Of a stretch of DNA of 55,323 bases, positions 43,233 to 51,305 are shown piece after piece. The first letter of the stretch is position 1; every line of letters starts with the position of its first letter. The notes beneath the pieces are model-generated. The model saw only the letters and a list, made by a program, of their open reading frames with translations. It searched no databases and was not told the origin of the DNA. The translations under genes were made by a program, and so were the position numbers. Source of the stretch: HGM11368 sp051883415 (GTDB lineage: Bacteria; Bacillota; Clostridia; Christensenellales; UBA3700); the NCBI GenBank assembly GCA_051883415.1, contig JBJETR010000022.1:1-55323 (forward strand), in the 5' to 3' direction.

Positions 43233-44876
43233 CTACTCGCTTTGCTCCTTCGACTCGTCCTTAGGCTCGGTCTTAGCCTCCACGCTAGGCTCGTCCTTAG
43301 GCTCAACGCTAAGCTCGTCCTTAGCCTCGTCCTTAGGCTCTTCCTTGCTCTTGAGGTAAGCTATCGCCTTCTCCGTCAGACTACGACCTTTACCTTGCGT
43401 CATATTGACAAAGCCGATTCTGATGAGATATCTCTCGTACTCCGATTGATACTTCTTTGGATCTTGACCTATTCGGGCAGACAATACGTCGATACCGACT
43501 TCGCCGTATTCTTTGATCACTTGCAATATCTCAATGTCTTTAGGCGTCAATCCCATCTCGTTGATACCTGCCTTATCAAAGTATTTCTTAGCAGTATCCA
43601 AGCTGACGTGCATAGATATACGATGTCCGTCGTCCGTATACAAAGCGTGGTCCAGACCGTCGACGATAGCATTGACGTATCTGATTGCGCCTCTGCTACG
43701 AGGTATGCAAAGATTGATAGCCTCATCGTCTACCGTCAAGCCTTTTGACGCAAACTTGGTAGAATATATACGCTTAAGCTCATCAAAGCTATATTCTTCC
43801 AGCTGGAAAGTAAGTCTCAAACAACGGTTTTTGATAGTAGGCAAGACGTCGTTGTCATCGGTCGTTGCCCCTATAAAGGTAAACTCAGGCATAACTATTC
43901 TTCTACTTACACCATTGCTGTTGATTGGCGTTACGTATTCTCTATCGTTGAGCAAAGTCAAAAGACTCGTCTGCAGCGTATCGTTGAGCGCGTGTATTTC
44001 GTCCAAAGCAATGACAACAGGCTCGTTCTCGGTTGCAATTCTATCCAAAAACCTTTGCAATGCAGCCAAAGATTGTTGGCTATTCCTAAATTGAGAGCAA
44101 TCCAAGAACTCAAACTTCACGCCCAACTCTTTTGCGATTAGCTTCATCAGAGTTGTCTTGCCAAGTCCTGGGTTACCAAACAAAAGTATATTATCCAGAT
44201 GCTTAAGTCCCTTGTTCTTAGCGATATTTATCTCTTTAGTCAAAGCTTGAACGATATGCTTTTGACCGATAAAGTCCTTCAGCCTTTCCGGTTCAAACTT
44301 AGGCAAGCCATCGTCCTTATTATCATCTTCCTTTGCCCCTTCGTCCTTATTGTCCCAAGGCAAATCTACGACGGGTTGTTGTATTGGCTTAGCATCCTCG
44401 GGGTTAGCTTTGGCTTTTGCCGAGTCGTTCATATCGAACAAGCCGTCCATAGAGACGCCACCTTTGTTGTCAGGCTTAGGTATTTCTGCCTTAGGGCTAA
44501 TGCCAACAGGCTTATCCTCGCCTTTGACGGAGGGCTCCGTTCGTCTGGCGTCCATGTGTCCACCGTTAAGAATATCGGCAAACGACGGTACGCTATCGTC
44601 GACAATCAAGCCAAACAGCTTTTGTACACGCTTGTCTTTCAAGCCGTTAGTTTCGATGATTTTAATATACGCACCAAAGATTTCGCTCCAATAGCTGAGC
44701 TTAGCTTTGGCTAAGACGCTATCGCCGTTTTCCTTGTAGTATTGCTCAACCAACAAGCTGTGCAACGCACGAAGTCCCATGATAGTCGCTTTCGTATCGT
44801 TGGCTCTTGCTGCTTGCAAGGCAATGCGATATGTATCTCTAAACGTTTCCTTAAAGTCCATATTGGTGTCCTCCAA
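43233..44876 (-). CDS. RuvB-like AAA ATPase with N-terminal helical (MIT-like) domain
   Basis: 547 aa. Residues about 8-95 are a helical module resembling those of the two upstream proteins. About 100-190 is a charged linker with the motif GGVSMDGLFD (139-148). About 195-510 is a RuvB-type core: FIGQKHIVQALTKEI, Walker A GNPGLGKT (234-241), Walker B IALDEIHAL (289-297), sensor GATTDD, arginine region SRGAIRYVN and a winged-helix GLTPKDIEILQVIKEYGEVGIDVLSARIGQDPKKYQSEYERYLIRIGFVNMTQGKGR. The tail is Lys/Glu/Asp repeats. With its long N-terminus and no ruvA or ruvC nearby, it is not the housekeeping RuvB. It starts immediately after the protease stop. Confidence 0.85.
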   Translation of the reverse strand: MEDTNMDFKETFRDTYRIALQAARANDTKATIMGLRALHSLLVEQYYKENGDSVLAKAKLSYWSEIFGAYIKIIETNGLKDKRVQKLFGLIVDDSVPSFADILNGGHMDARRTEPSVKGEDKPVGISPKAEIPKPDNKGGVSMDGLFDMNDSAKAKANPEDAKPIQQPVVDLPWDNKDEGAKEDDNKDDGLPKFEPERLKDFIGQKHIVQALTKEINIAKNKGLKHLDNILLFGNPGLGKTTLMKLIAKELGVKFEFLDCSQFRNSQQSLAALQRFLDRIATENEPVVIALDEIHALNDTLQTSLLTLLNDREYVTPINSNGVSRRIVMPEFTFIGATTDDNDVLPTIKNRCLRLTFQLEEYSFDELKRIYSTKFASKGLTVDDEAINLCIPRSRGAIRYVNAIVDGLDHALYTDDGHRISMHVSLDTAKKYFDKAGINEMGLTPKDIEILQVIKEYGEVGIDVLSARIGQDPKKYQSEYERYLIRIGFVNMTQGKGRSLTEKAIAYLKSKEEPKDEAKDELSVEPKDEPSVEAKTEPKDESKEQSE

Positions 44877-45986
44877 TTAGTTATTTATGTCGATATTCCA
44901 CTTCTTCAACGATTCTTCGATGGCGTCGATATTCGTAGCGAAAGCGTATCCTTGAGCACTCTCCCCGTTGATAGACTGTGTAACAGCTTTTTGAACGCCG
45001 ATACACTCTCCTTTACGATTGAATACGGGACCACCCGAATCACCTTTGTTGGTAGGTGCAGAAGTCACCAAATCCATATTATTGAAGTTAGTAAAACGCA
45101 CCGCTCCCACACTTGGCGATAGTTCGAAGCCAAAAGCATGTCCGATACTCATGCAATCGGCGCCTTGGATAGTTTTGTCGTAGTTTTTGCATCTCTTGAC
45201 GACCTTATATCCTTTGACTTTTTGTTTGTCAAAGGAGCAGATGGCAATGTCCTTGGTAGCGTCATATTGCAAGACCGTCAAAGGATAGAAGTTGATATCG
45301 CCGTAGAACTTAATATTGATCTTGTGGTTGACGCACTTTGCACCTTCGTCAAAGATGACGTGTTTGTTGGTCATAATGTATCCGTCACCGATTACAAAGC
45401 CCGTGCCGGTAGACATACTTCCGCTTTCGTTAAAGGACATTATCTTGACAATGCAGTTTTTGTTGTCTTCGAACACTTTTGCCGCCCAGCCTTGAAAGTC
45501 CTCGTCACTACTTTTGGTATTGCTTTCACGGAGCTTATCGTCGTTACTGCCCTTGTCGGTGCTAGCCTTATCCTCTTTTGGAGGATTGTCGCATCCTTTC
45601 GGTTTATCGTCAAACAATCCCGCCATATCGACACCGCCGCTCTTGCCTGCTTTGTCATCAGGGGTAGGCTTATTGCCCTTCACGGTCTTCTTAGGAGGAT
45701 TCTTGGACACAGCTTCCTTCTTAGGCTCCTTTTTGGTGGCTAAGCCAAAACTAACCAGCACGTTTTCGGTTATGCCTTTAGAGTACAGTTCCTTCGACAC
45801 CCCAATCCATTGGTCCAAAAACGAAGCGACTTTTGCTTTATCCACAAGGCTAGTTGCGCCGTCGTAAGACTTGAGAGCACAGTTGAGTATCTCTACTACG
45901 TACTTGCGAGCTTCTTTAGGCTTGTTTTGCTTGACCAACTCTCTGGCTTTACTATAGTAAAGTTTGATTTGTTCTCTATGTATCAT
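44877..45986 (-). CDS. trypsin-like serine protease with N-terminal helical (MIT-like) domain
   Basis: 369 aa, without signal peptide, so cytoplasmic. Residues about 5-75 form a helical hairpin module (YYSKARELVKQNKPKEARKYVVEIL...KELYSKGI). A basic/acidic linker follows with the motif GGVDMAGLFDD (117-127). A chymotrypsin-fold protease occupies about 165-365: GTGFVIGDGYIMTNKHV with His209, KDIAICSFD with Asp246 and NKGDSGGPVF with Ser317; the triad is complete. It starts 6 bp after the AAA gene and abuts the RuvB-like gene. Presumably it cleaves a target when the complex is triggered; the substrate is unknown. Confidence 0.87.
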   Translation of the reverse strand: MIHREQIKLYYSKARELVKQNKPKEARKYVVEILNCALKSYDGATSLVDKAKVASFLDQWIGVSKELYSKGITENVLVSFGLATKKEPKKEAVSKNPPKKTVKGNKPTPDDKAGKSGGVDMAGLFDDKPKGCDNPPKEDKASTDKGSNDDKLRESNTKSSDEDFQGWAAKVFEDNKNCIVKIMSFNESGSMSTGTGFVIGDGYIMTNKHVIFDEGAKCVNHKINIKFYGDINFYPLTVLQYDATKDIAICSFDKQKVKGYKVVKRCKNYDKTIQGADCMSIGHAFGFELSPSVGAVRFTNFNNMDLVTSAPTNKGDSGGPVFNRKGECIGVQKAVTQSINGESAQGYAFATNIDAIEESLKKWNIDINN

Positions 45987-45992
45987 AGTCCC

Positions 45993-47198
45993 TTAGTCTC
46001 TCTTAGTTTTCAATAGCTCTTCCAAAGTAATACCTTTGTCATACGCCTCAAAACGCAACAACATCTCGGGCGTAATGCTATTGATATAATTGCCAACCAC
46101 GTGTTCGCAGTCTTGCAAGGTAACTCTCTCTTGCTCTGCCATATCTCTGTTGCCTTTCATGATATCCAAGATAGCTCTACGCAGTGGCATATCGGCAATT
46201 TGACGTATCATAGCTTTGATATCTGCGCCGGAATAACCCTTGAATACGTTGGCAAGATATTCGCTGGTCACGTCATCTTCGTGAGGCAGATTGCTCAGTC
46301 CGTCTTCCGCGAACTTCAACCTGGCATTCATATCGGGCAACGGCACGTAGATTTGCGTTTCGAATCGTCCGCCTCTCTTGAGTGCCGAATCAAGCTTCCA
46401 AGGTAGATTGGTAGCAGCAACGATTATTCTAAGTTGGTTCTCCTTGGTAGTCTTGACAAAGCCGTCCATACAAGTCAACAGTGTTGTCAGGATAGACTTG
46501 GTATTGCGAGAATCTATCGAATCTCTATCGCTACAAATGCTATCGATTTCGTCCAAGAAGATGATACATCTGTCCAATTGAGATGCTTGGGCAAAGATAT
46601 CGCGCACGTTCTTCTCCGCCACGCCCACTACGCTCGCCAAAACCTCGCTGGTCTGCACGACTGCTATCTTACAGTTGAGGGCGCCGGCTAAGCATTTGAC
46701 GATGTGCGTCTTACCCGTTCCGGGAGGTCCGTACAACAATATTTGACTGCCCAGCTGGCTACCTCTGAACTTTCTGTAGATATCCCTGAACTCAGGTCTT
46801 AGCGGTGCTACTACGTCCACCATAAAGGCGTCCTTGACTTCCTGAACGCCTATTATGTTGGTGAAGTTGAGAGCAGGCACGTCATCCGAAAACCATTGCT
46901 TTTCGACATAGTAAGGATCGCTAGCCTCTCCCGCAGAATCGTTGCCTACCTTGTTTGGGCTACGTCCGTACTTATGCAGATTAGCTAAATGCTGTTTGAT
47001 TACTTTTGCTTGTTTGACGTAAGTACTTCTGATGGTGCCGTTGAGGTTAGGGTTACTCAACTCGTCCAATGCTATATCCAGCAACTGAGCGCCGATTTCG
47101 CCGATAACCTCAACGTCTTGCTCGCGGAGAGCTTTGTTGAACGACAACACCTTAGAGTTAAATACGTCTATCATATTAGCTTCTGCCATAGTCGTCAA
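45993..47198 (-). CDS. Vps4/katanin-like AAA ATPase with N-terminal MIT-like domain
   Basis: 401 aa. Residues about 8-78 are predicted helices resembling MIT domains (FNKALREQDVEVIGEIGAQLLDIAL...IRSTYVKQAKVIKQHLANL). The AAA core begins at FTNIIGVQEVKDAF. It has Walker A GPPGTGKT (157-164), Walker B IIFLDEID (212-219), ATNLPWKLDSALKRGGRF (262-279), YVPLPDMNAR and GYSGADIKAMIRQ, the order and wording of eukaryotic Vps4/katanin. The C-terminus TPEMLLRFEAYDKG resembles the Vps4 terminal helix. The pore-loop aromatic of Vps4 (K-W-L-G) is replaced by S-V-V-G. It overlaps the Snf7-like gene by 4 bp (ATGA). Confidence 0.85.
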   Translation of the reverse strand: MTTMAEANMIDVFNSKVLSFNKALREQDVEVIGEIGAQLLDIALDELSNPNLNGTIRSTYVKQAKVIKQHLANLHKYGRSPNKVGNDSAGEASDPYYVEKQWFSDDVPALNFTNIIGVQEVKDAFMVDVVAPLRPEFRDIYRKFRGSQLGSQILLYGPPGTGKTHIVKCLAGALNCKIAVVQTSEVLASVVGVAEKNVRDIFAQASQLDRCIIFLDEIDSICSDRDSIDSRNTKSILTTLLTCMDGFVKTTKENQLRIIVAATNLPWKLDSALKRGGRFETQIYVPLPDMNARLKFAEDGLSNLPHEDDVTSEYLANVFKGYSGADIKAMIRQIADMPLRRAILDIMKGNRDMAEQERVTLQDCEHVVGNYINSITPEMLLRFEAYDKGITLEELLKTKRD

Positions 47199-47818
47199 CT
47201 CTTCCTATTCTCTTCGTCGATTATGCCCGCATAGTCGATATCGCCTGTGAGGTTGTCGCTTGGAGCAGCCTTGCTTACTCTCTCGGAAGCGATTCTGTTC
47301 TTTATTCTCTCTTCCGCAGCAGCTCTCTCGGCTTTGAACCAATCGAGGTTTTCGAGTTCGCTATCACCGCCTACGTAATCGTCAAGTCTGCTCTCAGGCT
47401 TAGGATCGGTGGCAATAGACAACGATTCGTTGAGTTTATCCAACTCCCCGAGGGTTTTATTTATGTCTCCAAATATCTTCTTGCTGTCGACGCCCACCTT
47501 TTTGAAGTCTGGAGCTTGTTTAAGAAGACCTTTGCAACCTGCGATAGCATCAGGCAACTTGCCCAAATTCGCAACTACTTTTGCAGTATGCGCACCCAAA
47601 GCAATGTTGTTTTTGGTTTGATCCAATTTGTCGGCTAGTGCAAACACGCTATGCTTTTGCCTAATCAATTGCTTAGCTCTGTTTTCGTCTTTGCGAATAA
47701 ACGCATCATCGATATAAGAGTCGAATTTTGCACCGAAGTTACGCAACTCTCTCATTGACTTATCCAATGCATCAAGAGCCTCGATAATCTTCTCGTCGTT
47801 AGTTTGTTTTCTTTTCAT
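47195..47818 (-). CDS. ESCRT-III/Snf7-like helical protein (candidate)
   Basis: 207 aa, all-helical prediction, no signal peptide. A first helical region (about 8-85) is basic: LDKSMRELRNFGAKFDSYIDDAFIRKDENRAKQLIRQKHSVFALADKL. A further helix region (about 86-135) ends KIFGDINKTLGELDKLNESLS, like the CHMP alpha-4/5 pattern. An acidic, disordered C-terminal tail ends with TGDIDYAGIIDEE (about 191-203), placed as the MIT-interacting motif is in ESCRT-III proteins. The assignment is by pattern only, supported by translational coupling to the Vps4-like gene. Alternatives are a generic coiled-coil adaptor or a PspA-like protein. Confidence 0.5.
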   Translation of the reverse strand: MKRKQTNDEKIIEALDALDKSMRELRNFGAKFDSYIDDAFIRKDENRAKQLIRQKHSVFALADKLDQTKNNIALGAHTAKVVANLGKLPDAIAGCKGLLKQAPDFKKVGVDSKKIFGDINKTLGELDKLNESLSIATDPKPESRLDDYVGGDSELENLDWFKAERAAAEERIKNRIASERVSKAAPSDNLTGDIDYAGIIDEENRKS

Positions 47819-47830
47819 AATAAACCTCCA

Positions 47831-48466
47831 TTATAATATATTGAGATGGTCTTTGACCAATTTGTCTATAGCGTCGTCAACTTCTTCAAACTTTTGCTGA
47901 AAGCCTGCTTCTTGTTTTAAGAGGTCGTCTACCATATTCAGAGTTTCTTCATCGCTCATCAAGCCTTTGACAATCTTGGAGTTTTCGAAGTGACTCTTTT
48001 CATCTGCGAGAACTTTGCGCAAATCATCATCTACAACTATGTATTTAAGGGTTTCTTCCGACATTCTCTTGTGCAACTTCGAAGCCAACTCGGCAAGTTT
48101 GTGAAGGTTCTTGACGTTAGCAGCCATTCTCATTAGCTTGTGTTCAGGGATAGACTTCTCCACCACCTTATACTCACCGCGTTGGATCATTGCTTCGAGC
48201 AAAATCATATTCTTCTTCAAAATGTCCAATAATGCGCAAAACTGTTGCAAGGACAAAGAATAAATATGGCGATTATACGCATCCTTTTCCTTTTGATATC
48301 TTAGATGACTTATTTTCAATCTATAGGTATACAAGTTATAGATATCTTCGATCAAAAAGAATTCAATATAAGCTTCTCTTTGATAATAAGTGATCCTATT
48401 GTTGCGCAAGAAACATTCTGCTGCTTCCTTACGCTCTTTATGGTTTCTGATTCTAGGTTCTGCCAT
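47831..48466 (-). CDS. helical protein of unknown function, first gene of the Vps4-like operon
   Basis: Unrecognised; 211 aa, predicted almost wholly helical. The first half is basic and aromatic with many Tyr/His/Arg (YYQREAYIEFFLIEDIYNLYTYRLKISHLRYQKEKDAYNRHIY). The second half is acidic: KIVKGLMSDEETLNMVDDLLKQEAGFQQKFEEVDDAIDKLVKDHL. Basic first helices followed by an acidic C-terminal half is also the ESCRT-III pattern, so it could be a second polymer subunit, but I see no diagnostic motif. An AAGGAG ribosome binding site (48476-48481) and a good promoter (48498-48526) precede it. Confidence 0.7.
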   Translation of the reverse strand: MAEPRIRNHKERKEAAECFLRNNRITYYQREAYIEFFLIEDIYNLYTYRLKISHLRYQKEKDAYNRHIYSLSLQQFCALLDILKKNMILLEAMIQRGEYKVVEKSIPEHKLMRMAANVKNLHKLAELASKLHKRMSEETLKYIVVDDDLRKVLADEKSHFENSKIVKGLMSDEETLNMVDDLLKQEAGFQQKFEEVDDAIDKLVKDHLNIL

Positions 48467-48497
48467 AGTGTTATACTCCTTTATTATTATTAATTAT

Positions 48498-48526
48498 ATT
48501 ATACCATAACAGTGAGCAATAATCAA
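48498..48526 (-). promoter_or_regulatory. promoter of the Vps4-like/ESCRT-like operon
   Basis: TTGATT (48521-48526), 17 bp, TATAAT (48498-48503) on the minus strand, 32 bp upstream of the first gene. Confidence 0.8.
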
Positions 48527-48867
48527 TTACGACTTTCTTATTTGAATTAAATTTGAAGTTTTTTGTATTTACTTCCAAATATCGATCACTGCCTCTTGCT
48601 TAAGAATATTGTACTGCTCCAAAAATCTCATTTCAACCTATAATTTCACATCAATCGTATACAAATTTTTAAAATTTACTAAAAAAATGCTTGACATCAT
48701 ATTTTTGGTTTTATATTGCCGAGTTTTTTACCTGATACAACGATTTATCGATAAAAAAATCCGGCGTTTTCTAACGCCGGACCTACTAGTGCCGATTACA
48801 ATCTTTAGCCGATTTATTTCAAAAGCTAAATATCACACTTGGTTTGACAATCCGCCAAACGTACAAT
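48527..48867. other. AT-rich gene-free stretch between deoC and the Vps4-like operon
   Basis: No gene is supported on either strand. Apart from the deoC terminator at 48760-48781 I see only AT-rich sequence, including direct T/A runs near 48650-48740. Confidence 0.6.
48760..48781 (-). terminator. terminator of the deoxynucleoside salvage operon
   Basis: TCCGGCGTT-ttct-AACGCCGGA followed on the minus strand by TTTTTTT. Confidence 0.9.
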
Positions 48868-49500
48868 TTATCTAACAATATCTATAGACGCACTAGTACC
48901 GAGTCTATCGGCTCCTGCCTCTATCATTTTGAGAGCGGTTTGTTTGTCCCTTATGCCACCGCTCGCCTTGACCTTTAGTCCCCCACAGCTCTTCTTCATC
49001 AAAGCCACGTCCTCTACCGTTGCTCCTCCTGTAGAAAAGCCCGTCGATGTCTTGACGAAGTGAGCCCCGGCTTCAGCCGAGATTTGGCAAGCCTTGACAA
49101 TTTCTTCCTTGGTTAGCAGGCAGGTCTCCAAGATAACTTTGACAGTCGTCCTGCAGCCCTCAACCACAGCTTTGATATCCTCTTTTACGCCTTCGTAGTC
49201 CTTGTCTTTCATAAGCCCGACGTTGATGACCATATCGATTTCACTTGCGCCGTTTTGCACTGCTTCTATCGCTTCCGCCACCTTGCAGCTTGTGGTAGTC
49301 GCCCCCAGCGGGAAGCCAACGACGCACGCCACGTTGACGTCGCTATCCTTTAGCAATTCACTTGCTTGTTTTACTCTGCATGCGTTGACGCACACGCTGG
49401 CAAATCCGTATTGCACGGCTTCACGGCACAACTTTTCCACGTCCTCTTTGGTTGCTTGCGCTTTGAGGATAGTATGGTCTATGTATTTTGCAATATTCAT
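48868..49500 (-). CDS. deoC: deoxyribose-phosphate aldolase
   Basis: DeoC splits 2-deoxyribose 5-phosphate into glyceraldehyde 3-phosphate and acetaldehyde. Seen: the start IAKYIDHTILKAQATKEDVEKLC, VACVVGFPLGATTTSCKVAEA, EIDMVINVGLMKDKDYE, the region VKVILETCLLT, and the Schiff-base Lys segment HFVKTSTGFSTGGAT followed by VKASGGIRD. 210 aa, normal. It overlaps the phosphorylase stop by 4 bp; the two act consecutively in deoxynucleoside catabolism. Confidence 0.96.
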   Translation of the reverse strand: MNIAKYIDHTILKAQATKEDVEKLCREAVQYGFASVCVNACRVKQASELLKDSDVNVACVVGFPLGATTTSCKVAEAIEAVQNGASEIDMVINVGLMKDKDYEGVKEDIKAVVEGCRTTVKVILETCLLTKEEIVKACQISAEAGAHFVKTSTGFSTGGATVEDVALMKKSCGGLKVKASGGIRDKQTALKMIEAGADRLGTSASIDIVR

Positions 49501-50786
49501 TTTATTATCTCCAATATCAATTTATTTTGTTTAGGTTTTTGGCTATCTATTGTCACGGCGCTTAGCACTTTACTGCTCATATTCTCGTGTTCAATTTTGT
49601 TGTAATAAATTTTTGCTATCACGTCGCCATTTTCAATTTTGTCACCCACGTTGACGGTCAATTCTACGCCGACTTGCGAGTCGATATTATCCTCGACTTT
49701 TATTCTTCCACCGCCCATATCACGTACGACTTCGGCTATTTTCATAGCGTCTATATCGCTCACGTATCCGTTACTTTTTGCCAAAATTGGCAACACGTAT
49801 CTGGTATTTAGCAATTTTTCGGGATTTTTGATATAATCGATATCTCCGCCCTGCTCTGCTATCATATTTTCAAAGACTTGATATGCTCGTCCGCTGATTA
49901 TAGCTTCTTCGGCTACTTCTCTTGCATTGTCGATTCCCGCCGATTCTAGCAATCTTTCGGCTAGCGCCAATGACACTTCGTATAGATTGCCACGACTTTC
50001 GTTTCTGAGCACTTTGAGTGCGCCGTACACCTCTAAGCTGTTGCCTACATAATTGCTGAGAGGCACGTTCATATCGGTGACCAATGCGCTTATATTTCTT
50101 CCGCTCGCCTTACCTATCGATACCATCAACTTGGCTAGGCTAACGGCATCCTCTTGATTTTTCATAAATGCGCCTCTGCCACACTTGACGTCCAGCACTA
50201 TATTTTTCGCTCCGCCCGCAAGTTTTTTGGACATAATAGAAGATGCGATGAGTGCCACGCTATCCACCGTTGCAGTCACGTCCCTAAGTGCATACAACTT
50301 CTTATCGGCAGGGCAAATTTGTCCCGTTTGACCGGCAACGGCAATACCGATTTTATCTACTTGTCTATAGAATTTTTCCGGAGTCATAGTTACTCTAAGC
50401 CCCTTGACCGACTCCAATTTGTCGAGAGTTCCGCCCGTATGCCCCAGACCTCTGCCGCTCATCTTAGCACCAATCAATCCGCAAGCCACCACGGTGGGCA
50501 AAACTATAAAAGTCGTACTATCGCCCACTCCCCCCGAGCTGTGTTTGTCTGCACTCAAGTCGCCGTAAGCCGACAAATCAAGCATATCTCCGCTATTTGC
50601 CATAGCGTTAGTCAGCCATACTGCCTCTTTGTCGGTCATACCCTTGAGGACGATAGCCATCAACAAAGCAGAAGTTTGATAATCGGCAATCTCGCCTTTC
50701 ATCAATCCCGCAATCCAAAAGTCGATTTGTTCTTTTCTCAACTCTTTACCGACTTTTTTGTCCTCAATTATCTCGATTATATTCAT
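49497..50786 (-). CDS. pdp: pyrimidine-nucleoside phosphorylase
   Basis: Phosphorolyses uridine, thymidine and deoxyuridine to the base and (deoxy)ribose 1-phosphate. Seen: an N-terminal helical domain (KKVGKELRKEQIDFWIAGLMKGEIADYQTSALLMAI), the phosphate loop DKHSSGGVGDSTT, the family signature MSGRGLGHTGGTLDKLESVKG, and SSIMSKKLAGGAKNIVLDVKCGRGAFMK. 429 aa, normal. An AGGAGAG ribosome binding site lies 4 nt from the ATG, which is inside the end of the upstream 132-aa gene. Confidence 0.94.
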   Translation of the reverse strand: MNIIEIIEDKKVGKELRKEQIDFWIAGLMKGEIADYQTSALLMAIVLKGMTDKEAVWLTNAMANSGDMLDLSAYGDLSADKHSSGGVGDSTTFIVLPTVVACGLIGAKMSGRGLGHTGGTLDKLESVKGLRVTMTPEKFYRQVDKIGIAVAGQTGQICPADKKLYALRDVTATVDSVALIASSIMSKKLAGGAKNIVLDVKCGRGAFMKNQEDAVSLAKLMVSIGKASGRNISALVTDMNVPLSNYVGNSLEVYGALKVLRNESRGNLYEVSLALAERLLESAGIDNAREVAEEAIISGRAYQVFENMIAEQGGDIDYIKNPEKLLNTRYVLPILAKSNGYVSDIDAMKIAEVVRDMGGGRIKVEDNIDSQVGVELTVNVGDKIENGDVIAKIYYNKIEHENMSSKVLSAVTIDSQKPKQNKLILEIIK

Positions 50787-51162
50787 TGCCTCTCCTAATT
50801 TTGCAAGACCTTATCAATGCCCTAATCTCATCGGGATTGACGGTCTGTTGCTTTTTTAACTTGCTCGCCTTGTAATATATATCGCAATCGAAGCATATTG
50901 TCGCACTTTTTCCAAACTCGATTTTGATACAGTCCGTCAACTCTTCGACGAGTTTTTGTCTTTGAGTGCGACTATATATAGGCTTAGTCGTCACGCACAC
51001 CAAAGCCTCGTCGTCCACAACCAGACAAATTGCGGTATCTATCGATTCGTGCGATTTTACTCTACTTTCTATCAGCGATTCGACGTTATTTCCACTCACC
51101 GCTACTGCCATACAAAGAGCCAATGCTAAAGTTTTCATACCCTTTATATGTGCAAAAACCAA
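50764..51162 (-). CDS. small exported or membrane-anchored protein, possibly YhcN/YlaJ-like
   Basis: 132 aa as drawn; an internal start at 51138 (MKTLALALCMAVAVSG...) would make 124 aa and expose a short hydrophobic N-terminus. The body IDTAICLVVDDEALVCVTTKPIYSRTQRQKLVEELTDCIKIEFGKSATICFDCDIYYKASKL loosely recalls YhcN/YlaJ sporulation proteins (alternating beta strands, then a helix), but no lipobox is clear. A TATAAT lies immediately upstream of the first ATG. The gene overlaps pdp by 23 bp. Function unknown. Confidence 0.5.
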   Translation of the reverse strand: MVFAHIKGMKTLALALCMAVAVSGNNVESLIESRVKSHESIDTAICLVVDDEALVCVTTKPIYSRTQRQKLVEELTDCIKIEFGKSATICFDCDIYYKASKLKKQQTVNPDEIRALIRSCKIRRGNEYNRDN

Positions 51163-51305
51163 TCAATTATACACTTTATTAGATTATTGCTCTATAGATC
51201 GACGTGCGATAGTTTTGTCTGTCGACTTTCCTCAAAGTATTTGCATTATCAATAATGTTTAATGATAATATTATAATATAAGCCCCTTGCATTTTCAATA
51301 CCCAA

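Noticed and set aside
43233..44876. Housekeeping Holliday-junction helicase RuvB
   Set aside because: A 190-residue extra N-terminus, a charged tail, no ruvA or ruvC nearby and an operon with a protease and a Vps4-like ATPase argue for another role.
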